DNA from: Asterias amurensis
Lineage: Eukaryota > Echinodermata > Asteroidea > Forcipulatida > Asteriidae
DNA length: 64,000 nucleotides
Assembly (NCBI RefSeq): GCF_032118995.1
Contig: NC_092651.1
Span: 19,018,349-19,082,348, forward strand
Direction: 5' to 3'
The translations under genes and the position numbers were made by a program. Shown here piece by piece: positions 1 through 29,023 of the stretch (position 1 is the stretch's first letter; the number at the start of each line of letters is the position of its first letter). The notes under the pieces were generated by a model. The model saw only the letters and a list, made by a program, of their open reading frames with translations. It was not told the DNA's origin and searched no databases.

Positions 1-117
1 AATAATAACGCTGAGTGAAATTTATCTGAAGGTTAAGTTATGATACCAGTTAGTACCGAAAGCCTTTGTGGGTATTCAAACATTAGGGAAGTTAAATTTG
101 CAGGGGGTGAAACAATT

Positions 118-299
118 AGCCTTTTTGAGGTATGGCGGACACAATGCTACAACACTGTTAAGTATGTTATTCAGTGAAGTGCGCATTTTAGGCGACGTGG
201 CGTTTACACGTAAACCTAATGACCACCAACATGGTGAGCGCGGCATCAGTCGTGGCATGTGACGCGCGCGTGTCACGTCCGCCATACCTCAAAAAGGCT
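118..299. mobile_element. 182-bp MITE with 23-bp terminal inverted repeats
   Basis: Positions 118-140 and 277-299 are perfect inverted copies (core TGAGGTATGGCGGAC). Flanks read TTA on both sides, so a 3-bp target duplication of the PIF/Harbinger type is possible. The internal 'gcattttaggcgac...' stretch recurs, diverged, near 49350-49450. It has no coding capacity; the short ORFs across it are incidental. The structure is seen directly; the superfamily is inferred. Confidence 0.7.
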
Positions 300-1165
300 T
301 ATAAGACTCTCTCTGAATGAATTTTGACAGATAGTGCCATTTCAAAACAAACCATACACAAACCTTTTGCATACACAACACACAATGCACTAATAACATG
401 TAATATTGTGAGTGCTTGGCTGACTTGAATTAGTGTTGGGATCTAGACAATAACCCATTGTTAGTGTTCAATTAACTACAACTAATCATTGGCCGATTAT
501 TTTGTAAAGTAAACTTTATCAAACCTATCAAAATGGGTGTTTAAAGTTCCCAAATAATTTGTTGTCAAATAGGCAAACAATTGTATCTAGCATTTGCTTC
601 CGTCGCAAGGTTGAAGCAGTTGGCAGATATTAGATATGATTCAAAGCAAACACATACTTTTAAAAATATAATCAGGTACTATACCTGTAACAGGAAATAA
701 ATACTGGTTCCACAAAAGTGACGCAACACGTATATTAACATTCCGAGATCTGAGACAAGTCTTTGAAACTGTTTTTATTTTATTCCAAGCTTTATTTCTG
801 CCAGAATTCAAATTCGATTATAGAAATTTATTTTCAAATTTCAAATAGAAATAGTCAAATTTTCACATCAGCTACCCTTAAAAGTAGAAAAGAAAAACAA
901 TGAATAGCTTAACAGAGACAATACTTTATCAAACAAGCAGTTATTCTACACTTTACATATTTTTTGCATACATTCTACGCCACCTCTGGAACCAGTGTTA
1001 TTCCTTTTGGTAACTTGTACTAATCCTAAAAGAAATTGCTGTTTTTTTTTGGAAAATGGGTTGCCTTCTCTGACATGTTTTCCCTCCTAATGCTAGATGT
1101 GTCAATCATATAATTCATTCTTGGGGTCAGTATGAACATAATATCAAATAATATTAACATAATAT
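300..1165. other. Gene-free AT-rich sequence
   Basis: I see no gene, tandem repeat or clear inverted repeat here. It lies about 4 kb beyond the NAA15 stop codon on the 3' side of that gene. Confidence 0.6.
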
Positions 1166-1167
1166 CA

Positions 1168-1300
1168 AATGCCGGGACTGGAATTTCCTCTTTGAGAGGG
1201 CAAGTCCAATTTCATTTTGCTGAGAGCTGGGAATTCTTTTTGAAGGGGAGAGCAAAGCCAAGACCAACAGAGGCAGTGGCTGAAAAAGTGTTTTGTGGTA
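1168..1300. repeat. Copy of a dispersed 'AGGGCAAG...GGGGCA' repeat
   Basis: The stretch 'ctggaatttcctctttgagagg' followed by 'gcaagtcc' matches, in one orientation or the other, sequence at 6676-6790, 13590-13690, 14900-15060, 15610-16240, 19360-19440, 21230-21290, 28497-28612, 40064-40190 and 60025-60165. It is a diverged interspersed element. No ends were determined. Confidence 0.6.
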
Positions 1301-1795
1301 AACAGAGAACAAATAAATCATTCTCGATAGTGGAAATTCTTAATGAGGTACAAAACTAACGTAAATGCGACTATTGAAAAACAGAAATACAAGCTATGTT
1401 TGATAACAAAATACACTCACAGTATCTAGGGATTTTCATACTTTTAGTATCATTTTGGGTAGTCCGTACGCATTGGTTGTTCATGCCATTTTTGTCCATG
1501 TTAATTTAGCCATCAAGGGTCGTACATCTTTGTCATATTCTAACCTCAATTTAAAATCAAAGTTCTCCGCAGTTCAGTTCCACATTATTAAAAAAAACCA
1601 AAAAAAAAACAAAAAACAATAGAATGTCTGACAATGCAAATGGGGGAATGCTGACACAGAAGCAGAAACAAAACACAAGCATAACCAAATGTTGCTTACC
1701 AGCTAAACTACCATGTCACACAAACATGTTGTGACTGGTATGCTGCTTGTATCTGCTTAGCAGAATATTATTAAGCAATATTTTCATTTCTATAA

Positions 1796-1988
1796 AATTG
1801 GGCCTTCATAGAGCTGCTTAAGCACAAAAAGTAGCTAAGCACAAAACAATTATCCTGAACAGAATATGTTCACCAGCCAAAATGCCAGGTCACATCTCCC
1901 ATCTAAGATTGGTATCCTGCTAAATTTTGCTTAGCAGATGATTACTAAGCAAAATTGTCTGTTTAAGCATCTTCATGAAATTGGGCCC
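1796..1988. repeat. Palindromic MITE-like repeat, GGGCCCAATTTCATAGAGC family
   Basis: The segment opens with 'gggccttcatagagctgc' followed by 'ttaagc' and closes with 'atgaaattgggccc', an imperfect inverted repeat about 190 bp long. The same family occurs at 4846-5023, 31886-32084, 51470-51706 and 52708-52903. Shorter pieces lie near 7640, 11620, 14460, 45295, 49085, 50150 and 57610. The interior is rich in TTAGCA/TGCTAA motifs. Confidence 0.7.
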
Positions 1989-2486
1989 AGGTGGGAGCAG
2001 ACAAACTAGTTAAATTTCTACGGATCATGAGAGTTCATGTCATGTACAGCCATAGGACTGCTATGATCACGACAACACGGTCCCTTTTATACCTAGAGCA
2101 AGTCCGAGTGGGCACATTTAGTCGACCTGTGATTGACTGTTGACCAGCAACGTACGCGCGCAGTGACGCACTCACTAGAACGACTCACTTTGGAAGTCTA
2201 ATCAACCTTACGCTTTTTCGCTATACTGTCACAGGTTCCCCTCTTGAGCTTTACACATGTTAGAACGGAACATGCTACTGGGACCAGTGAAGAAACCATG
2301 GGCTCATGGCTGGTTCCAAATGGTCGACCACAGTAGTCAACCAATGGTCGACCGGCCTGAGTTCGAGTCAAAATGGTCAACCTTTAGTTAACCATGGTGC
2401 ACTTGCTCGAACTTGCTCCTAGTTGCTGCTGTAGGATAAACTGAAGCAGTACAAACATCATTGCTTTGAAATCATAACTAGATTAT

Positions 2487-3220
2487 GCAATGGAAAAATA
2501 TGGTATTCTAATCAGATTAAAATGCATATTAAAACCCTATTACTATCGGTCCCTCCTGCCCCAACTGGTCCTTGCCACAAAATACCACAGCAGACTGTAG
2601 AGACAAAGTCCACAGTACACAAGCCATGGGGTTTCCTGATAATACCAGCTGTACAAACAGAAGAAACCCAGCACCCACTGCTAGCCTGGAAGTTGTGGTA
2701 CTTTGTGGCAGTCAGTGGTACCAGTGTTAGCAATGGAAGAATATGGTATTCTAATCAGATTAAGATGCATTTTAAAACCCTATTACTATCGGTATACTCT
2801 CCTACCCAGCTGGTCCTTGCCACAAAACACCACAGCAGACTGTAGAGACAAAGTCCACAGTACACAAGCTATTGGGTTTCCTGATAATACCAGCTGTACA
2901 AACAGAAGAAACCCAGCACCCACTGCTAGCCTGGAAGTTGTGGTACTTTGTGGCAGTCAGTGGTACCAGTGTTAGCAATGGAAGAATATGGTATTCTAAT
3001 CAGATTAAGATGCACTTTAAAATCCTATTACTATCGGTATACTCTCCTATCCAGCTGGTCCTTGCCACAAAACACCACAGCAGACTGTAGAGACAAAGTC
3101 CACAGTACACAAGCTATTGGGTTTCCTGATAATACCAGCTGTACAAACAGAAGAAACCCAGCACCCATTGCTAGCTTGGAAGTTGCGGTACTTTGTGGCA
3201 ATCAGTGGTACCAGTGTTAG
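2487..3220. repeat. Three tandem copies of a ~245-bp unit
   Basis: Copies begin at 2487, 2730 and 2975 (spacing 243 and 245 bp), each starting 'gcaatggaa' and then 'atatggtattc'. They differ by scattered substitutions. The third copy runs out at about 3220. The overlapping ORFs of 70-107 codons on both strands are by-products of the repetition and resemble no protein I know. Confidence 0.9.
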
Positions 3221-3775
3221 CTGTACAAACATCAGAAACACATGCACCCAACGTTAGCCCAGAAGGTATGTTACCAGTGAACTGAATAGGAGGATTCAAG
3301 TAATCCTAAGAATATTAACCAAGGATCTTCAAGAAAACAGCAAACAGCAACTCAAACACCAAACGAGTGTTTTCATAATTCATAATGCAATAATAATAAA
3401 AAACATATGAAAATTTGGATCCTCACTTCTGTTCGTAACAACAACTCTTGTACCGGTAGCAGTGTTACTCACTCAACATTATTTGAAAGTTTTTTGGTGC
3501 AATCACAACAAAAAACCCTTCAAATATTGTTGTTGCAAGTTTGGCTAAACAACTTTGAGCCACACCAATCAGCTGAAATAGAAGTCTATCTCTCAAATAG
3601 TTGAGTTGCAGCTTAAATGTACCCAAACGCTCGATTTCACAAAGGGCTAAGATCGTTCTGAAGTTGTGCAGCAGTCGTATTTGCTAAGCAAAAGTTGATG
3701 ACACAATACAAAACAATCTCTTTAATCAAGTGAGGATTGCAGAGACACCATGTACATAAAAAATGTTGTGACAGT
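3221..3775. other. Gene-free sequence
   Basis: No gene or defined repeat was recognised between the tandem array and the repeat at 3780. Confidence 0.5.
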
Positions 3776-3779
3776 TCTA

Positions 3780-4125
3780 CAGAACCGGTGTTATAACAAC
3801 TTGACGTTTCGATCAATGTGCTCTGATTGTCTTCAGGAGAATCAAAGCATACTGGGCCCAATTTCATGGCTCTGCTTACTGAAATGAAACATTTGGCGCT
3901 TACAAAAGCAGGAAATTTGGTGCTTACAAAAGCGGGAAATTCTGTGCTTACGTCAAGCGTATTTCCTAGGTTAGCAGGGAATCTATCATTGCTGGAGCAT
4001 GTGTGTAGTCCACATGAGGCATTCTTCACTTACACAGCTACTGCAGATATCTGCATTTGCCCGAAGAATGGTGATCACAAGCACAGAATTCGGCGGTAAG
4101 CAGAGCGATGAATTTAGGCCCTCAC
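3780..4125. repeat. Two adjoining dispersed repeats
   Basis: 3780-3850 carries the 'cgtttcgatcaatgtgctct' motif also seen inverted near 54080-54120. 3853-4122 begins 'gggcccaatttcatggctct' and ends with the inverted form 'gtaagcagagcgatgaattt', so it is a palindromic element. A shorter relative is at 63640-63740. Confidence 0.6.
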
Positions 4126-4845
4126 CTTTGCAGAACCCCCACAACTCATAGAGACAGTTAAATGTACATGGTATCTCCACCAAACTATGCTAGATTGTGT
4201 TCCCACTATGCAATATTTCAAATCTTACTGAACACATCATAAGAAAAACCTCTGGTGCTTTGTATCCTATCAAATACATGAAAATATTGAGTGGAACATC
4301 ATACCCCAAACAAACACAAATAGTAAACACTCCTCTTGATGTCAGAACTTACATCACAATTAAGGTCAAAGGGAGAATGATATGAGTTTTAGAGAACATC
4401 AGAAAATTTGTTAAGATTTAGGTAAAAATCGAGGGCAGTACAGGGCGTAAACAAAATTAAAAAACAAAGAAAGCCCTAAGCAGACAGTTTGCAGTCGGGT
4501 ACATTAAATATTGCTTACTACTAGACAGTTAAAATTGTCATCAACTTTGGTTTAATCAATTGAGGGGCGTATTTCAAAGACGGGGGTTTTGTTCCCTTTT
4601 CTGTCAAAATGAAGCTGTGACTCAGGTTATGGGCCAAAGAGAAAATGTTTTAGTTGTGAATCAGAGGTTTTTTCGTTTTTCAGTATTGCCGCAAATCAAG
4701 AAGTTACAACACTGGAGCCATCTGCCCCAAATGAGATCAGATATAATTTAGACACACATAAAACCAAGGGTAGGTCTCATAATGCAAGAAGAAAGAAACA
4801 GATTTAGGTGTTTTCATCACACCGTCTCGACAAGATAACGACAAC
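4126..4845. other. Gene-free sequence
   Basis: Nothing recognisable on either strand apart from simple A/T-rich tracts. Confidence 0.5.
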
Positions 4846-5023
4846 GGGTCCAATTTCATAGAGCTGCTTAAGCACAAAAAAATAGCTAAGCACAACAAAA
4901 TTATGCTTTACCAGAATGAGGTTGCCGGCCAAACTACCATGCTGGTATCCCGCTCATTTTTGCTTAGCAACAAAATTGTTAAGCAATATTTTCTGCTAAA
5001 CCACCTCCATGAAATTGGGCCCT
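4846..5023. repeat. Palindromic MITE-like repeat, same family as 1796-1988
   Basis: Starts 'gggtccaatttcatagagct' and ends 'catgaaattgggccct'. It sits about 270 bp beyond the NAA15 stop codon, so it may fall inside the 3' untranslated region. Confidence 0.7.
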
Positions 5024-5294
5024 ACCTTCAATTTCACCAAACTCTTCTAAACTTAGGATTAATCCTCGGACTTAGAATGAGTCAAGGTTCCGTTAACCAT
5101 AGACGTAAGGACGCATTGAAACCATCGTATAAGTAAGAATTCCTACCTCTAAATAGGATTAACTGAACTGTTCGTGAAATCGGCTGCAGACCTCCTTTAA
5201 TAATCAAACCCCTCTCTTCTTGAATACCGGCCCCTTCCCACACCCCCCAGCCCCGATCCCTAACCCCGAAGCGAGACAATGACTACACCCAAAC

Positions 5295-24896
<19,602 letters not shown>

Positions 24897-25999
24897 GGTA
24901 CACCCTGCGTCATAAAGCCAAATATCTCCAGCAGAAGTCACAATTTTTAGACGATTTCTATAGCAATTTCTGTGCAGAACCGCGTGGTAAAGAACAAGAT
25001 GGTTCTCAAGAGCGCAAGCGCAGTTCAATTTCACGGCCCAACTTTTGATTTCCTTATTAGGCAAGAGGGCGCTCTACGAGTTGCACCGGCCAGCGAGCCA
25101 CATCGGGGGGAGCGGAGGCCTGTCTTTTACGGTCCCTGCCCTCGCAACAAAAACCGATTTGACAGAGAACAAAAAAATATGTGTGAACTTTGAGGTTCTA
25201 AGGTTCCACCAAATAAGGCGATATTATTTACTCCAAGGGTTTCAATAAATCGACTCGATTTGTTTTCCAAATGGTTTGATAAAAATAATGATAGGCCTCA
25301 TTATAGTCATACAGTTTCCCTATATAAATAACATTATTGTTTATTATTTAGAAACAAGAACATAGTGAGTCATAGTCAATGACATGGTGGGGTTTTTCCA
25401 TTCTGAAAGCCATTGACTATTTATTGTTTTATTATGGATGGACACCACAAAATTCACAAATAATTATGAGGAAACTGCTTTGAAAGAGTCATTAGTCTTC
25501 GCATCGTCTATAGAACCGCCTTTAGACGTCATTTCATTTGCGGCCGATAGATTTGAGAGAGTTTCTAGCTTTTATTTGTTGCCCGATGTCTCTTCAACAT
25601 CATTATCTTATTAGCCAGAAACATCAATACTGATTTGTTTGAATAAGAAAAATACGACCTCCTTTTTTTTTAATCCCAAACCTGGATTTTCAAAACTCCC
25701 GTGCGCCGCGCGGCGCACTAAAGTTTCGCCGAGCCTCCAGTTCCCGCGGGCCTGAAAAGCTCTTTTGTTTTTATCAGAAAACATGGATAATTGTTTTTCA
25801 AACCACGCAAAATTATAGCAAAAGCTTCCAAGGCTCGGTTTTAATTTTTTAATTTTCCCCAAAAGGTTATAGCCGATAATGATAGTTTCGGGGTGCTCTG
25901 TATAATATTACCAAGATTCCAGTTTTGTGTCCATCCAAAGCCAATTATTTTGTTTTGACCGACCCCCGCCCCCACCCTGATCGCTCAATGTGATTCTCA

Positions 26000-26515
26000 A
26001 ATTAATGCCGATGTCGCATGCAATTATGTCCTCTATGCAATACTATCCGGAGGACATTTTTGCATATGCAATAATGTCCGCTGGACGGTTTTGCATTATA
26101 TGCAATCGACGGTCCGCCAGGACGCTGCTGCATAATGCAAGTGTGTCCGCCCGGACACATTTGCATATGCAGTTGTGTCCGCCCCCGTGCAAAACCGTCC
26201 TTGCAGTGAATTAAACGCCATTGATCAATGTAATACGTTCGCCGTTTTTTTAAATTTTTTTTTTAACAAGATAAGTGCATGTCATGAATGTCATGGGAAA
26301 TGTTCGGCCGGCCGTTGGGTATTCGCTGCAATCATAAAGCAAGTGAATAAACAATTATTCATATTATAGAATGTAGGTTCAGTGCATGCACGCACAACTA
26401 CAGTCATGTACATGTCCACCGGACGGTTTTTGCATAGCCCCTGACACGATTGCATGCAAAAGTTTTCGGAGCGGACAGTATTGCATGGCGGACACAATTG
26501 CATCTGACACCGGGC
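26000..26515. repeat. Array of alternating TGCAT and GGAC/GTCC palindromic motifs
   Basis: 26018-26215 and again 26400-26512 contain repeated short inverted modules. TTTTGCATATGCAAT-like segments alternate with GTCCG..CGGAC palindromes (for example 'gtccgcccggac' and 'tttgcatatgca'). 'atttgcatatgca' resembles paired octamer (POU-factor) sites. Copies are irregularly spaced, so this is not a simple satellite. The motif content is visible; a regulatory role is inference. Confidence 0.55.
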
Positions 26516-26869
26516 ATTTTCCATTGTCATTTAGGCATAATAAAAACAAATGGAAGTTTAAATGCAGCGGGAGTTGAAACAATTCTTTCAAAGATTATTG
26601 TAAGAAAAATGTAGTTTTTCTATAACATTAAGAACAAATAAATTGTGGATTAGGCCTACATAAAACATGACACACAGCATTGCAAATTTCCATTGAAATA
26701 ATTATTGCCAAAATCGAATAACTGGATTCAAAAGTTATGAAGGAGCGCCCTCTTTCTTGTGGTTGCTGCGTGTGCATCGGTTGATTAGGGGGGGGGGGTA
26801 CTCGACTGGTACTCTGCAATTTGTTGCTAGATAGAGCGAAAATCTGGTAATAATGGAGAACCAGTGAAA

Positions 26870-27027
26870 ATGACGCACTCGTCGAAAAGTTCGCTCATGA
26901 TGATCAAAATGGCCGATGTTTCCGCCCGCCTGCTAAAGATCACAGCGATAATTTAGTCTTTTTCATCCACAATATCTACTCATAAGATATTGATCTATAC
27001 GCAATTGTTCCACCCGATACATAGCAA
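26870..27027 (+). other. Candidate first exon ending ATG|GTAAGT
   Basis: At 27025-27027 an ATG is followed at once by a perfect donor, GTAAGT. It could be the 5' untranslated first exon of the zinc-finger gene, joining the acceptor 'ttcaatttcag' that ends near 28892. It could also be the initiator exon of malate synthase. That gene's first recognised exon (36316) begins in phase 0 with GCT GCT, so ATG would join it exactly. The 5' limit is arbitrary, since no transcription start is visible. Confidence 0.35.
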
Positions 27028-27725
27028 TGGTAAGTACGGCAAAAATCTCGATTTGTAGACGATCTCGAGTCGAGAAATTGTTAGTCTCTTTCCCGCCTCT
27101 TCTCACTGCTGCTTTGTCCCGTGTCTTGTGACCGGTTCAAGACTGGAGAACGGCTTGTTCAGTCCGTCTTCTGCTAGCTGTCCCCGGTATTTTTTTCGTC
27201 TGCTCTCCAATCGGTAGCTTTGTTTTTGTTGTGTTGTCTTGGGACACAGATTTATGTCACTTAGTTATAAAAACGCTTCTACATCAGACTTTAGAGCTAA
27301 GCTTTCGATAGGTATGCACATTTGTTCTTGTTTGATTGCTGTGAAATCTGGGATTTGAATCGTATAAATTCAGCTGAGCTTGGCTGTAGTTTTATATAGT
27401 GGCAGTCACTTCCTTGATCATGTTGACCCATCGTTATGTTTTAGAAATGAATTTTATTTTAAAAAGCTTAGTCAGTTTAAATTTTGACGTTGTCGATGGT
27501 GATTGTTCTGTCATATCCTTAAATAGTATTACACTTATAGTAAGTTAGTGGTCGGCAGTCGGAAAATGGTGCAACCAGTGTTCCTTTTTTTCTTTACACA
27601 GTCCCACCGACCTAGGCCTAGGCCTACCTAAAAAAAAAAATAAAAAAAAAATAAAAATCGAATTTTTAAACAAATTTAGTGTGTGAAATCAACCAGGCAG
27701 TTGCAGTGAATAATTATGTGGTTGT

Positions 27726-27776
27726 GATAACCTAACCCTCCTCCCGACGGCCGCCAGGGAGGAGGGTTACGTTATC
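27726..27776. repeat. 51-bp GC-rich hairpin
   Basis: 'gataacctaaccctcctccc' at 27726-27745 pairs with 'gggaggagggttacgttatc' at 27757-27776, with two central mismatches and an 11-base GC-rich loop. It lies between the candidate first exon and the zinc-finger ORF. No poly-T follows, so it is not a Pol III terminator. Confidence 0.7.
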
Positions 27777-28496
27777 GCTAACTCTTATTAAAATATTATG
27801 ATGATGATAAAAATTATGATATGAAAAGAAGACTCAAAAACACATTCAGTTTCATTAAGATCAAGAGCAATTGATCACCCTGACCTGAGTGATTGACTGA
27901 AATTGCATGAATCCATGATATGGTTATTTTGATTAAATTTATTTGAACACACATAGCATGCAGTACCGACAGCAAAAGGAAGGGTGGTGGGGGGGGGGGT
28001 GCTGCATGCATGAAGGAGGGGCTGTGATCATCCAATGATCCTTGGCCTTCCTTAGTTAGTCCATAGTTGGTTGGTCCATTCCCTATGACAAGTTCAAATA
28101 ACAAACGTGGGTATAATGTAAATTTAAGCAGTTGAAGTTAATGTACATGTTTGTCGACAGATACAGGGTTGTCAATTGTCAATTATATTTAAAATAACAA
28201 ACTATTATGTTAAAAAATAACTGACATGCGTGTTGATTTTCTGTACATTTCTTTGTTACACATTACACAACTCTTTATCAATGAAAAGAAACATGAAATG
28301 TAAAATACATAATATTTTATCTTTTCTTCTTGAGAAAGTGCTCACAATTCAGAACAGATGACAGAAAAGTACAGTTGTTATTTGTTTTTCATTTTATATT
28401 GATTTCATGGTTGAACATTCAAACTTACAAGCAGTTCTTAATCCGAACAGAGGCCTTTCCCATAATAAATCAGGTCTGGTTTGTTTTTTTCTTATT

Positions 28497-28612
28497 TTTT
28501 TGGGCAAGCTTAATACTTCACAGAGGCAATGGAGGCAATTGCCACCATTGCTGGTTTTGCTGGTTTTGCTGGTCATTGCCTTAGTGCCCCTTGGTGCCAA
28601 TAGAATTTTTTA
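28497..28612. repeat. Dispersed repeat copy with small internal duplication
   Basis: Reads 'ggcaattgccaccattgctg', then 'gttttgctg' twice, then 'gtcattgccttagtgcccct'. This is the same core as the flanks of the minisatellite at 15902-16226, but here only an 11-base piece is duplicated. Confidence 0.6.
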
Positions 28613-29023
28613 ATTTCCTCGGGTTTGTTTTGATAAGAACATTTTCAAGGAAATAAAGGAAGAAAAACCCCTAAAAACACACAACAAACATCAAGAAACA
28701 CAACAACAAACAAACATCAAAAAATTAAAAACGTTTCTATTGTAAATTAAAAACAAACAAAATGTGTATTCAAGTGTAGTAATCTTGTTGTTTAATTACC
28801 AGACTTCACTATTAAGATTTGATAACAAGGTAACGCATTTATTGATTTGGCAACCCTGTTGTAACAAACATGTTCATTTTCTATTCAATTTCAGACGGTT
28901 TAACCACACATACACATTGACAAATATTGGGAATGTGTTGTGTTATGAACAAGAAGAACCAACCAGGCAGGGATCCTGTAAAGTACTAAACCTGTCGGGG
29001 GGGAAAAACCCTCATTGCGTAAA

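Larger units (their letters stand above)
24897..27030. promoter_or_regulatory. Divergent intergenic region upstream of NAA15
   Basis: NAA15 is transcribed leftwards from an ATG at 24896 and the zinc-finger gene rightwards from 29024, so their promoters must lie between. The NAA15 5' flank (24900-25200) is relatively GC-rich. No TATA box at a convincing distance was seen. 25200-25980 holds nothing recognisable apart from GC-rich words around 25700-25750. The cassette array at 26000-26510 and an 11-bp G run near 26788 also fall here. Confidence 0.45.

Noticed and set aside
2522..3247. Overlapping ORFs of 66-107 codons on both strands
   Set aside because: They follow the 245-bp tandem units and match no protein family I know.
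29015..29023. TTG as an upstream start for the zinc-finger protein
   Set aside because: A eukaryotic gene should use the ATG at 29024; the TTG adds only three residues.
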